Assembly: GCF_016745395.1 (NCBI RefSeq)
Contig: NZ_JAERVJ010000003.1
Coordinates: forward strand, 257,293 to 321,292
Source of the DNA: Methylocystis sp. Sn-Cys
Lineage (GTDB): Bacteria > Pseudomonadota > Alphaproteobacteria > Rhizobiales > Beijerinckiaceae
Direction of reading: 5' to 3'
Length of the DNA stretch: 64,000 nucleotides
The position numbers were made by a program, and so were the translations under genes. This document shows positions 24,304 through 32,358 of this stretch, piece by piece (the first letter of the stretch is position 1; the number at the start of each line of letters is the position of its first letter). Under the pieces are notes generated by a model. It made no database searches. It saw only the letters and a program-made list of their open reading frames with translations, and was not told where the DNA came from.

Positions 24304-26094
24304 ATGGGCATCCAGACTCCCAACGGCTTCAAACTCGACAATTCCGGCAAGCGCGTCGTCGTCGATCCGGTCACGCGCATCGAAGGCCATTTGCGCATCG
24401 AGGTGAATGTCGATTCCAAGAACGTCATTCGCAACGCCGTCTCCACCGGCACGATGTGGCGCGGCATCGAAGTCATCCTCAAGAACCGCGACCCGCGCGA
24501 CGCCTGGGCCTTCACCGAGCGGATTTGCGGCGTCTGCACCGGCACCCATGCGCTCACCTCGGTGCGCGCGGTCGAGAATGCGCTGAACATCAGCATTCCC
24601 GAGAACGCCAATTCGATCCGCAACATCATGCAGCTCTGCCTGCAGGTGCACGATCATCTGGTGCATTTCTACCATCTGCATGCGCTGGATTGGGTCGACG
24701 TCGTTTCGGCGCTCTCCGCCGATCCGAAGGCGACCTCGGCGCTGGCGCAGTCGATCTCGCCCTGGCCGCTGTCCTCGCCGGGCTATTTCAAAGATCTGCA
24801 GACGCGGCTGAAGAAGTTTGTCGAGTCCGGCCAGCTTGGGCCGTTCAAGAACGGCTATTGGGGGCATCCCGCCTATAAGCTGCCGCCCGAAGCCAATCTG
24901 ATGGCGGTGGCGCATTATCTGGAAGCGCTCGACTTCCAGAAGGACATCGTCAAGATTCACACGGTCTATGGCGGCAAGAATCCGCATCCCAACTGGCTCG
25001 TCGGCGGCGTGCCCTGCGCCATCAACGTCGATGGAACGGGGGCGGTCGGCGCGATCAATATGGAGCGCCTCAATCTCGTCTCGCAGATCATCGATCGCTC
25101 CATAGAATTCGTCGAGCAGGTCTATATTCCGGACCTTGTCGCCATCGCCGGCTTCTACAAGGACTGGCTCTATGGCGGCGGGCTCTCGGGCAAGAGCGTC
25201 ATGAGCTATGGCGACATTCCCGAGCACGCCAACGACTATTCCGCCGGCAATCTCCTGCTGCCGCGCGGCGTGATCTTGAACGGCAATCTCAAAGAGGTTC
25301 TGCCGATCGACAATGCCGATCCGGAGCAAATACAGGAGTTCGTCACCCACTCCTGGTACAAATATCCGGACGAGACCAAGGGGCTGCATCCTTTCGACGG
25401 CGTCACCGAGCCGAACTACAAGCTCGGCCCCAACGCAAAGGGCACGCCGACCAATATCGAGTCGCTCGACGAAGACGGCAAATATTCCTGGATCAAATCG
25501 CCGCGCTGGCGCGGCAATGCGGTCGAGGTCGGCCCGCTCGCGCGCTACATCATCGGCTATGCGCAGGGCAATCCCGAGTTCAAGGAGCCGGCGGATCGTC
25601 TCCTCAAGACTCTCGGCGTTCCCGTCACGGCGCTGTTCTCCACGCTTGGCCGCACCGCCGCGCGCGGTCTCGAATGCCAGTGGGCCGCGCGCAAGATGCG
25701 CCACTTCCAGGACAAGCTCGTCGCCAATATCAAGAATGGCGAGACGGCGACTGCAAATGTCGATAAGTGGGAGCCCAAGAGCTGGCCGACGGAAGCCAAG
25801 GGCTATGGCTTCACCGAGGCGCCGCGCGGCGCGCTCGGGCACTGGATCAAGATCAAGAACGGCAAGATCGACAATTACCAGTGCATCGTGCCGACAACCT
25901 GGAATGGCAGCCCGCGCGATCCGCAGGGCAATATCGGCGCGTTCGAGGCGTCGCTCATGGACACGCCCATGGCCGATCCCGAAAAGCCGCTTGAAATCCT
26001 ACGCACCATTCACTCCTTCGACCCGTGTCTGGCCTGCTCGACTCACGTGATGAGTCCGGACGGGCAGGAGATGGCGTCGGTGAAGGTCCGTTAA
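24304..26094 (+). CDS. hupL: [NiFe]-hydrogenase large subunit
   Basis: Binds the Ni-Fe(CN)2CO active site that splits H2. It is 596 residues long. The L1 motif is [12 protein letters not shown] (Cys75, Cys78) and the L2 motif DPCLACSTH (Cys575, Cys578), all four Ni ligands. The precursor carries a 15-residue tail after His581 ([15 protein letters not shown]), which HupD removes after nickel is loaded. Internal family blocks such as [10 protein letters not shown] and [15 protein letters not shown] are intact. The ATG follows GAGGAAACGCAATC. The upstream repeat separates it from hupS. Confidence 0.97.
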   Translation: MGIQTPNGFKLDNSGKRVVVDPVTRIEGHLRIEVNVDSKNVIRNAVSTGTMWRGIEVILKNRDPRDAWAFTERICGVCTGTHALTSVRAVENALNISIPENANSIRNIMQLCLQVHDHLVHFYHLHALDWVDVVSALSADPKATSALAQSISPWPLSSPGYFKDLQTRLKKFVESGQLGPFKNGYWGHPAYKLPPEANLMAVAHYLEALDFQKDIVKIHTVYGGKNPHPNWLVGGVPCAINVDGTGAVGAINMERLNLVSQIIDRSIEFVEQVYIPDLVAIAGFYKDWLYGGGLSGKSVMSYGDIPEHANDYSAGNLLLPRGVILNGNLKEVLPIDNADPEQIQEFVTHSWYKYPDETKGLHPFDGVTEPNYKLGPNAKGTPTNIESLDEDGKYSWIKSPRWRGNAVEVGPLARYIIGYAQGNPEFKEPADRLLKTLGVPVTALFSTLGRTAARGLECQWAARKMRHFQDKLVANIKNGETATANVDKWEPKSWPTEAKGYGFTEAPRGALGHWIKIKNGKIDNYQCIVPTTWNGSPRDPQGNIGAFEASLMDTPMADPEKPLEILRTIHSFDPCLACSTHVMSPDGQEMASVKVR

Positions 26095-26105
26095 AGGAGG
26101 CGTCC

Positions 26106-26834
26106 ATGGTCGACGGCATCCAAGTTGCTGGCGTCGGCGACGCGCATGGCGCGCGCGCCGTCGAACGTCAGACCGTCTATGTCTATGAGGCGCCCGTTCG
26201 CGTCTGGCATTGGATAAATGCGCTCTGCATCACCGTGCTGTTCGTCACGGGCTATTTCATCGCGAGCCCTTTTCCGAGCGTGACCGGCGACGCGAGCAGC
26301 AGCTTCCTGATGGGCTATATCCGCTTCGCGCATTTTGCGGCGGGGCAGGTTCTCGCGGCTTTCTATCTGCTGCGCATCTATTGGATATTCGCCGGCAATG
26401 CGCATTCCCGGCAGATATTTTACGTGCCCTTCTGGAGCCGAGACTATTGGGCGGGCGTGGCGCATGAGGCTGCGTGGTATCTCTTCCTCGCCAAGGCGCC
26501 GAAGAAATATGTCGGGCACAATCCGCTGGCGCAGCTCATCATGTTCTCCATGTTCACCGTGCCGCTGATCTTCATGATCGTGACGGGCTTCGCGCTTTAT
26601 TCGGAAGGCGAGGGGATCGACTCCTGGCAATATAAGGTTTTCGGCTGGGTGTTCCTGATCTGGCCGAACAGCCAGGAGGTGCATACGCTGCATCACATCG
26701 GCATGTGGGCGCTCGTCACCTTCACGATCGTTCATATCTATGCCGCCGTCCGCGAGGATATTGTGAGCCGCCAGAGCATCATCTCCTCGATGATCTCCGG
26801 GGAGCGCATTTTCAAGGACGAGGCGGCGGAGTGA
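26106..26834 (+). CDS. hupC: hydrogenase cytochrome b subunit
   Basis: A membrane di-haem b cytochrome linking the hydrogenase dimer to the quinone pool. About 242 residues with four membrane helices. Haem-ligand candidates are His in VRVWHWINAL, His in YIRFAHFAAGQ, and the pair in LHHIGMWALVTFTIVHIY. ATG 26106 sits after a perfect AAAGGAGG. The stop overlaps the start of hupD (TGATG), and the gene begins 11 nt after hupL, so the two are cotranslated. Confidence 0.95.
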   Translation: MVDGIQVAGVGDAHGARAVERQTVYVYEAPVRVWHWINALCITVLFVTGYFIASPFPSVTGDASSSFLMGYIRFAHFAAGQVLAAFYLLRIYWIFAGNAHSRQIFYVPFWSRDYWAGVAHEAAWYLFLAKAPKKYVGHNPLAQLIMFSMFTVPLIFMIVTGFALYSEGEGIDSWQYKVFGWVFLIWPNSQEVHTLHHIGMWALVTFTIVHIYAAVREDIVSRQSIISSMISGERIFKDEAAE

Positions 26835-27397
26835 TGAGCGCGGGCTCCCCGAAAATCCTCGTGCTGGGCATCGGCAATATTCTGTGGGGGGATGAGGGTT
26901 TCGGCGTGCGCGCCGTCGAGGCCTTCCACCGGCGCTTCGAGACGCCCGAGAATGTCACCGTGCTCGACGGCGGCACGCAGGGGCTTTACCTCGTGCATTT
27001 TGTCGAGGAGGCGGATTATCTCCTCGTCTTCGACGCCATCGATTACGGCCTCGATCCCGGCGCCTTGAAGATCGTCCGCGACGAAGAGGTGCCGAAGTTC
27101 ACCGGCTCCAAGAAAATGAGCCTGCATCAGACCGGCTTTCAGGAAGTGCTGAGCGCCGCGGATTTGCTCGGCCATTACCCGCAAAAGCTCGCGCTCATCG
27201 GCTGTCAGCCGCTCGATCTCGAAAATTGGGGCGGCGCGCTGACGGCGCCTGTTCAAGAGGCGATCGACGTCGCGGTCGAGGCGGGCGCACAGCTCCTCGC
27301 CGAGTGGGGAGTGGCCTTGTCCTTGCGTGAGGACAATACGGCGATCGCGTTGCTCGCCAATGACATCGATCATCAGAGCTATGAAAGGCGCGTCTGA
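26834..27397 (+). CDS. hupD: hydrogenase maturation endopeptidase
   Basis: Cleaves the C-terminal tail of HupL once nickel is bound. The 187-residue protein shows the HybD/HupD pattern: LGIGNILWGDEGFGVRAVE with the Ni-sensing Glu and the GDE loop, VLDGGTQGLYLVHFV, DAIDYGLDPG with a metal-binding Asp, and SLHQTGFQEVLSAADLLG with the His ligand. The start ATG overlaps the hupC stop by one base. The expected recognition site in HupL is present, so the pair is consistent. Confidence 0.95.
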   Translation: MSAGSPKILVLGIGNILWGDEGFGVRAVEAFHRRFETPENVTVLDGGTQGLYLVHFVEEADYLLVFDAIDYGLDPGALKIVRDEEVPKFTGSKKMSLHQTGFQEVLSAADLLGHYPQKLALIGCQPLDLENWGGALTAPVQEAIDVAVEAGAQLLAEWGVALSLREDNTAIALLANDIDHQSYERRV

Positions 27398-27430
27398 TCC
27401 GGCGCGTCGGAGGTTCACAAGGAGCTGGCC

Positions 27431-27661
27431 ATGAAGTCCTTCGCCAAAGTCGCCTTCGCTCTCCCCCTCATGGTCGCGGCCGGGGCGGCGCAGGCCAATC
27501 CCGGGTTGCATATCCATCCGCATCTGACTGAAGCCCCATTGGTCGATCTTCATCCGGCGCTGGGGCTGGCGCTCGTCGTGGCGTGCTGGGCGGCGCTCGT
27601 CTGGGCCGCGGAAGCTTACGCGACGGCGCGTCGTCGTCCTTTGGCGGCCCTCACGAGATAG
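27431..27661 (+). CDS. 76-residue membrane protein in the hup operon, unknown
   Basis: I do not recognise a family. A cleavable signal peptide (KSFAKVAFALPLMVAAGAAQA) is followed by a short His-containing periplasmic stretch, GLHIHPHLTEAPLVDLHP (four His), and one membrane helix, LGLALVVACWAALVWAAEAY, ending in a basic tail. It occupies the place between hupD and hupF. HupE nickel permeases are usually near 200 residues with six helices, so this is not a full HupE. It may help bind or pass nickel, or be a small subunit of the hydrogenase. The start has AAGGAGCTGGCC upstream, a good ribosome site. Confidence 0.8.
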   Translation: MKSFAKVAFALPLMVAAGAAQANPGLHIHPHLTEAPLVDLHPALGLALVVACWAALVWAAEAYATARRRPLAALTR

Positions 27662-27669
27662 CGCCGCCG

Positions 27670-27969
27670 ATGTGTCTCGGCTTTCCGATGACCGTGCTCT
27701 CCGGCGATGACGCGCGGGCGCTTTGCGAGCGCAGGGGCGAAGCGCAATCCGTCTCGATGCTGCTCGTCGGGGCGCAGACGCCGGGAACGAAAGTGCTGGT
27801 ACATCTTGGAACCGCCATGCGCGTTCTCGACGCCGAGGAAGCGCAATCGATCGACGATGCGATCGATGGACTCGAGGCGGCCCTGAGCGGCGGCGACTTC
27901 GAGCAATATTTCGCCGATCTGATTGACCGCGAGCCGCAATTGCCGGATTTCTTGCGGGATCAGAAGTAA
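27670..27969 (+). CDS. hupF: HupF (HypC/HybG-family) chaperone
   Basis: A HypC-like chaperone specific for HupL. About 99 residues with the invariant N-terminal MCLGFPM (Cys2 binds the Fe(CN)2CO unit) and the HypC core VLVHLGTAMRVLDAEEA. The C-terminal extension (residues 75-99, FEQYFADLIDREPQLPDFLR) distinguishes HupF from HypC; the separate HypC is at 34641-34865. In rhizobia HupF protects HupL under oxygen, which would fit the O2-tolerant HupS here. The start ATG 27670 gives the needed MC N-terminus; the longer frame upstream is rejected. Confidence 0.93.
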   Translation: MCLGFPMTVLSGDDARALCERRGEAQSVSMLLVGAQTPGTKVLVHLGTAMRVLDAEEAQSIDDAIDGLEAALSGGDFEQYFADLIDREPQLPDFLRDQK

Positions 27970-27978
27970 GGAGTAGGC

Positions 27979-28416
27979 ATGCCCCTGCCGCAGGCTATCA
28001 TCGACCGCATCGGCGCCCCGCTCATCGATGAGGCGAATGCCGACGCCCTTTTGAGCGCGCAGGGCGAAGACGGGCGATTCCTCCTGCTTTTCGCCGGCGA
28101 CCCGGCGCAGCGTCCAGAGGCGACGGATGTCGCGGTGATTTTCCCCGAGCTTCTGATCGCCTTTGACGGCCGTCTCTCCGGCGCGCTGGTCGCGGCCGGC
28201 GCCGAGAAGAGCCTCGGCCAAAGATTTCAGGTCGACGTGCTGCCGAGCCTCGCCGTGATTTGCGGCGGCAAGACCATCGGCGTCATTCCGCGTATCCGCG
28301 CCTGGTCGGAGTATCTCGAAAAGATCGAGGCATTCCTCGCCCCCGACGCGACGCCGCTCGCCAAGGCGGGCCCTCGCGTCGAGATCACTTTCTCGCAAAA
28401 AGGAGCGACCGCGTGA
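27979..28416 (+). CDS. hupG: HupG/HyaE-type hydrogenase assembly protein
   Basis: A 145-residue thioredoxin-fold protein of the HyaE/HupG family without the CxxC redox pair. Visible blocks are [40 protein letters not shown] and [20 protein letters not shown], the last the strand-and-Pro pattern of the thioredoxin fold. HyaE binds the Tat-targeted small subunit and is thought to act as a checkpoint before export. Its stop overlaps the GTG start of hupH (GTGA). Confidence 0.9.
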   Translation: MPLPQAIIDRIGAPLIDEANADALLSAQGEDGRFLLLFAGDPAQRPEATDVAVIFPELLIAFDGRLSGALVAAGAEKSLGQRFQVDVLPSLAVICGGKTIGVIPRIRAWSEYLEKIEAFLAPDATPLAKAGPRVEITFSQKGATA

Positions 28417-29264
28417 AGGCCGGCTTTTGGGTGGCGCCCGACGGCGCCGACGACTCAATAACGCTGCTGCCGATCGGCGGCGAGGAAGGGCTCGACACGC
28501 GTCGGGAGGTGAATTTCCTCGCAACCCGTTCGGCGGCGGAACTGATCGCGCGCTGCCCTGCCGTCGCGAACCTCTTGCCGCAGCTTGCCGACGCGCTTGC
28601 CGCGCAAACGGCGCAAGAGCCGAACAGGCTGTTCGACATCACCGACCTGCCGGCGGACGATCGGGAACTCTTGTCCCAAGTGGTGGGCGAGGGTGAGGTC
28701 GCTGGGGTCGCGGTCTTGACCGACGGCGTCGTCGCGCAAGTTCAGGAATCCGTCATGGCGGGCCTGTGGCGGGTGCGCTTCACGGACGCGAGCGGCGCGC
28801 TGGTCGCGGATTATCTCGAGATCGGCGCCATTCCGCAGGCGGTGCGCAAGGCCGCGGAGCTTGCCGCGGCCGACATCAGCTTCGGCGCGCCGCCCCAGGG
28901 CGCAATGAACGTCATGCCGGTGCTGGCGGAAATTCGCGAGCGCATGGCGGCCTACACGCCCGCCGCCGCCAGCCATATTATCAACTTCTCGCTTTTGCCG
29001 ATGAGCGAAGCGGATATGGGCTTTCTGCAGGAGACCCTCGGCGACGGGCCGGTGCGGCTCGTCTCTCGCGGCTATGGAACCTGCCGGGTGCTCGCGACCG
29101 GCGCGCGCAATGTCTGGTCCGTGCAGTTCTTCAACGCCATGGATACGATCATCCTCGACACGCTCGAAATCGGCGGCGTTCCCGCCGCCGCCTGCGCGGC
29201 GGATGAAGATTTCCGCGACTCCGCCGAGCGGCTGCGAGAGATCGACGAGGCCTATTTCAAATGA
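28413..29264 (+). CDS. hupH: HupH/HyaF-family hydrogenase expression/assembly protein
   Basis: A 283-residue HupH/HyaF protein, a factor needed for maturation of uptake hydrogenases. Family blocks: [66 protein letters not shown] and [20 protein letters not shown]. It starts at GTG 28413, overlapping the hupG stop, after AAAAGGAGCG; no closer ATG gives the KAGFWVAP N-terminus. Its end overlaps hupI by 4 nt. Cytoplasmic; the precise biochemical step is unresolved in the family. Confidence 0.93.
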   Translation: MKAGFWVAPDGADDSITLLPIGGEEGLDTRREVNFLATRSAAELIARCPAVANLLPQLADALAAQTAQEPNRLFDITDLPADDRELLSQVVGEGEVAGVAVLTDGVVAQVQESVMAGLWRVRFTDASGALVADYLEIGAIPQAVRKAAELAAADISFGAPPQGAMNVMPVLAEIRERMAAYTPAAASHIINFSLLPMSEADMGFLQETLGDGPVRLVSRGYGTCRVLATGARNVWSVQFFNAMDTIILDTLEIGGVPAAACAADEDFRDSAERLREIDEAYFK

Positions 29265-29464
29265 GCTTCGAGAATTTCGGCCAGACGGAAACATCCGACG
29301 ACGACCGCATGGAATGCGGCGTCTGCTGGAGCGTCTATGATCCGGCCGAGGGCGATCCCGTCTGGCAGATACCGCCGGGCACGCCGTTCTCCGCTTTGCC
29401 GGAGGACTGGCGTTGTCCGACTTGCGACGCGCCGCTTGCACGTTTCATGCGGCTCGGGAAGTGA
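29261..29464 (+). CDS. hupI: rubredoxin-like HupI
   Basis: A 67-residue rubredoxin with two Cys pairs: [12 protein letters not shown] and [10 protein letters not shown], the single-iron Cys4 site. The insert between them ([18 protein letters not shown]) is typical of rubredoxins. HupI proteins in hup operons help hydrogenase formation under oxygen, probably as an electron donor. It starts at the ATG overlapping the hupH stop (ATGA). The first 15 residues are acidic and vary between species. Confidence 0.95.
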   Translation: MSFENFGQTETSDDDRMECGVCWSVYDPAEGDPVWQIPPGTPFSALPEDWRCPTCDAPLARFMRLGK

Positions 29465-29486
29465 GATTCGGCCTTGAGACACCGCG

Positions 29487-29969
29487 ATGGACGATGACGC
29501 GGCCAGGACGATCGGGGAGACGCTCGCCGGGCTCTACGCTGGCGTGCGCGCCGGGCCGATGCGCGACGTGCCGATCTGCAACGACGCGCTCGACGTGGAG
29601 GCGATCGGCTTCCGCGCCTTCGGAGAGACCGCCGTCGGGATCGTCGTGACGCCCTGGTTCATGAATCTGATCGTCGTTCCGGAACCGCCCGTCGCCTCTG
29701 GCGCGTCGGTCCGCGTCGCCGTGCCGGCCGGCGACGTGGAATGCGTTTCCGCTCAGCTCGACGGCTTCGGCGCGATCCTTGCCTGCTCGCTGTTCTCGCC
29801 CATGTTCGAGTTTTCGGATATGTCGGCGGCGCGAGAAGCTGCGAGAGAGGCGATGAAGGCGCTCTTCGATCCCGAACTACTCGACCAAAAGCCGGCGCCA
29901 AAACCTGCAGGGCTGGATCGCCGCGCCTTGCTGCGCGGAAGGCTGGCGACCGAAGAGGCGACGTCATGA
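29487..29969 (+). CDS. hupJ: HupJ/HybE-family hydrogenase assembly chaperone
   Basis: A 160-residue protein of the HybE/HupJ family: PICNDALDVEAIGFR, then VGIVVTPWFMNLIVVPEP, the strongest family block, and AQLDGFGAILACSLFSPMFEF. HybE keeps the hydrogenase subunits from early Tat export. The last 30 residues (LDRRALLRGRL) are basic and variable. Its stop overlaps the ATG of hupK (ATGA). The longer frames seen upstream on both strands are shadows. Confidence 0.93.
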   Translation: MDDDAARTIGETLAGLYAGVRAGPMRDVPICNDALDVEAIGFRAFGETAVGIVVTPWFMNLIVVPEPPVASGASVRVAVPAGDVECVSAQLDGFGAILACSLFSPMFEFSDMSAAREAAREAMKALFDPELLDQKPAPKPAGLDRRALLRGRLATEEATS

Positions 29970-31093
29970 GCGCGCTGGCCGGCCCCGGCGCGATACGCAT
30001 CGGCGCGGACGTCGATACGGACGGGCGCGTCGTCTCGGTGTTCGTGAATTCGAGCAGGCCGGCGGGCGTCGCGCGTATCTTTCGCGGTCGCGGCCCGCAA
30101 GAGGTCCCCCGGCTCGCAGGTCAGCTCTTTAGCCTGTGCGGTTTTTCGCATGGCGCGGCGGCGCAGCTCGCCATCGCCGCCGCACGGGACGAAGAGTTGG
30201 GAGACGCCGCGCAGTTCTCCGTTGTCGTCGGCCTCGCCGCCGAACAGGCTGCGGAATCGCTTCGCTCGCTGGCCCTCGGCTGGCCGCAGACGGGCGAGTC
30301 GATGGATATAGCGTCCGCCGCCGCGCCCCTGCGCGAGGCCATGAGCGCCGCGCGTCTCGTCATGGCCATTGCGGCGCGCGGCGAGGCCCGGGCGCAATGC
30401 GCCGAGCTTGGCGCGCCCGTAAAGGCCATCGAGGAGGCTGCGCGGTCCTTGGGCTTGCGCTGCGAGGCGCCGGATGCGCCCGAGCGCGAGAGCTTTCTGG
30501 CGGCCGTCATGGCGCAAGCGCAGGCCGACGCCTTCCTGCGCCCGCATGCGCCCGACGCTTTGGAGAGGGCGGACGACATCCTCGTCATCGAGTGCTTGCG
30601 AAAGGGCCGGGATCATTTCGCAGCCTCTCCAACCCTGCCGCATCGCATCGTGGAGACGGGGGCTTTCGCCCGGCATTGGCGGGAGACTGAGAGCGGCGGT
30701 TCGGCCGTCGCCGCGCGCCTCGCGGCGCGATTGATCGCAATCGGAGAGGCGCTCGACATTCTGCGGCGCGCGCTGTCGCGGGGCGAAGCCGAGATGAGCG
30801 GCGCGGCCATTCTTTGCCCGCTCGCCGCGGGAGAGGGCTTCGCCGCCGTCGAGACCGCGCGCGGCCGCCTCTATCACTGGGCGCGCCTCGACGACGCCAT
30901 GCGCGTGCGCGATTACGCGCTGCTCGCGCCGACCGAGTGGAATTTCCACCCGGCCGGCCCCTTCGCCGCGGCGCTACTCGGCGCCCCTATCGGCTTTGGC
31001 CCCGAGGCGCGGCTGCGCATCCGGCGGCTTGCCGCCGTTTTCGACCCTTGCGTCGCCTTTCAGGTCGAGCTGCGCGAGCCGCTTCATGCATGA
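29966..31093 (+). CDS. hupK: HupK, large-subunit-like scaffold protein
   Basis: A 375-residue HupK. It is a shortened, altered relative of the hydrogenase large subunit: the L1-like block is FSLCGFSHGAAA (one Cys) and the L2-like block FDPCVAFQVEL, where the second Cys of DPCxxC is replaced by Phe. It cannot bind nickel as HupL does and probably serves as a scaffold for the Fe(CN)2CO unit. ATG 29966 overlaps the hupJ stop. It ends inside hypA by 8 nt, so translation is coupled to the hyp genes. Confidence 0.9.
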   Translation: MSALAGPGAIRIGADVDTDGRVVSVFVNSSRPAGVARIFRGRGPQEVPRLAGQLFSLCGFSHGAAAQLAIAAARDEELGDAAQFSVVVGLAAEQAAESLRSLALGWPQTGESMDIASAAAPLREAMSAARLVMAIAARGEARAQCAELGAPVKAIEEAARSLGLRCEAPDAPERESFLAAVMAQAQADAFLRPHAPDALERADDILVIECLRKGRDHFAASPTLPHRIVETGAFARHWRETESGGSAVAARLAARLIAIGEALDILRRALSRGEAEMSGAAILCPLAAGEGFAAVETARGRLYHWARLDDAMRVRDYALLAPTEWNFHPAGPFAAALLGAPIGFGPEARLRIRRLAAVFDPCVAFQVELREPLHA

Positions 31094-31427
31094 GATGGCG
31101 CTGACGGAAAGCATCGTCGACATCGTCTGCGAGGAGGCGCGCAAGCAGGGCTTCGGCAAGGTGCGTGTCGTGCGGCTCAAGGTCGGCGCGATGGCGCATG
31201 TCGAGCCGGAAGCCTTGCGCTTTTGTTTCGACGCCGTTTCGCGCGGCACGGTGGCTGATGGCGCGACGCTGGACATCATCCGCGCGCCGGGCGAAGGTTG
31301 GTGTCTCGACTGCGGCAAGACGGTGCCGCTCGACGAGCGCTTCGGCGCCTGTCCCGAATGTGGCGGGCGGCATGTGCAGATGACCTCGGGCGACGAGCTG
31401 CGCATCGAGGAGTTGGAGGTCGACTGA
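31086..31427 (+). CDS. hypA: HypA nickel-insertion protein
   Basis: Delivers nickel to the HupL precursor together with HypB. A 113-residue protein starting with [11 protein letters not shown], where His2 and the N-terminus bind nickel, and with a structural zinc site of two pairs, CLDCGK and [11 protein letters not shown] 31086 is required to give the MHEM start. It overlaps the end of hupK and, by one base, the start of hypB (TGATG). Confidence 0.96.
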   Translation: MHEMALTESIVDIVCEEARKQGFGKVRVVRLKVGAMAHVEPEALRFCFDAVSRGTVADGATLDIIRAPGEGWCLDCGKTVPLDERFGACPECGGRHVQMTSGDELRIEELEVD

Positions 31428-32353
31428 TGTGCACAGTGTGCGGCTGCGGAACGGCGACGGTCGAAGGCGAGAAAACGGGCGCGGACAAACACGCGGCTGA
31501 CCACCATCATCACGACCATGCGCATGATCATGACCATGGGCATCATCACCATGGCCATGATCACGACCACCATCATCATCACGATCACGCGCATGACCAC
31601 CATCACGATCATGCGCATGGCGAGGCCATTGATTTCGGCGCCGGCGCCGCGGGCGTGCATGTCCCGGGCCTGAGCCAGGAGCGCATCGTCCGCATCGAGC
31701 GCGACATTCTCTCCAAGAACGACGCCTATGCGCGGGGCAATCGCGCGGTCTTTGCGCAAAAAGGCTTGCTGGCGCTGAACCTTGTCTCCAGCCCCGGCTC
31801 GGGCAAGACGACGCTGCTGGTGCGCGCGATCAACGATTTGAAGGAGAAAGCCGCGGTCGCCGTCATCGAGGGCGATCAGCAGACCTCCAACGACGCCGAG
31901 CGCATTCGCGCCACCGGCGCGCCAGCCATTCAGATCAACACCGGCAAGGGTTGCCATCTCGACGCGCATATGGTCGGCCATGCGCTCGAGAGCCTCGAGT
32001 TGAAAAAGGGCGGCGTGCTGTTCATCGAGAATGTCGGCAATCTCGTTTGCCCCGCGGCCTTCGATCTTGGAGAGGCGCATAAGGTCGTCGTGCTTTCCGT
32101 GACGGAAGGCGAGGACAAGCCCCTCAAATATCCGGATATGTTCGCGGCCGCGGATCTCATGCTGCTGAACAAATCCGATCTGCTGCCGCATCTGACCTTC
32201 GACGTCGGCAAATGTCTCGCCAATGCGCTCAAGGTCAATCCGCATCTGCAGACGCTTGTGGTCTCGGCGCAAACCGGCGAGGGAATGGCGGCGCTCTACG
32301 CCTGGATCGAGGCCCGCGCCGCGCACGCCGCCGCCGGCGCTACAGCGGGCTGA
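31427..32353 (+). CDS. hypB: HypB GTPase with long histidine-rich nickel-binding region
   Basis: Nickel-binding GTPase that loads nickel with HypA. A 308-residue protein. N-terminal MCTVCGCG is the high-affinity site motif (CxxCGC). Residues ~22-64 are almost only His and Asp with Ala/Gly, a nickel store. The GTPase domain has Walker [23 protein letters not shown], the metal-site [15 protein letters not shown] and the base-specifying NKSD. The start ATG overlaps the hypA stop. Confidence 0.97.
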   Translation: MCTVCGCGTATVEGEKTGADKHAADHHHHDHAHDHDHGHHHHGHDHDHHHHHDHAHDHHHDHAHGEAIDFGAGAAGVHVPGLSQERIVRIERDILSKNDAYARGNRAVFAQKGLLALNLVSSPGSGKTTLLVRAINDLKEKAAVAVIEGDQQTSNDAERIRATGAPAIQINTGKGCHLDAHMVGHALESLELKKGGVLFIENVGNLVCPAAFDLGEAHKVVVLSVTEGEDKPLKYPDMFAAADLMLLNKSDLLPHLTFDVGKCLANALKVNPHLQTLVVSAQTGEGMAALYAWIEARAAHAAAGATAG

Positions 32354-32358
32354 GAGGC

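Noticed and set aside
24118-25842. 574-codon minus-strand open frame opposite hupL
   Set aside because: Shadow; the sense strand is an intact hydrogenase large subunit with L1 and L2 motifs.
31500-31625. CAT/CAC-rich run as a microsatellite
   Set aside because: It encodes the histidine-rich nickel-binding region of HypB in frame.
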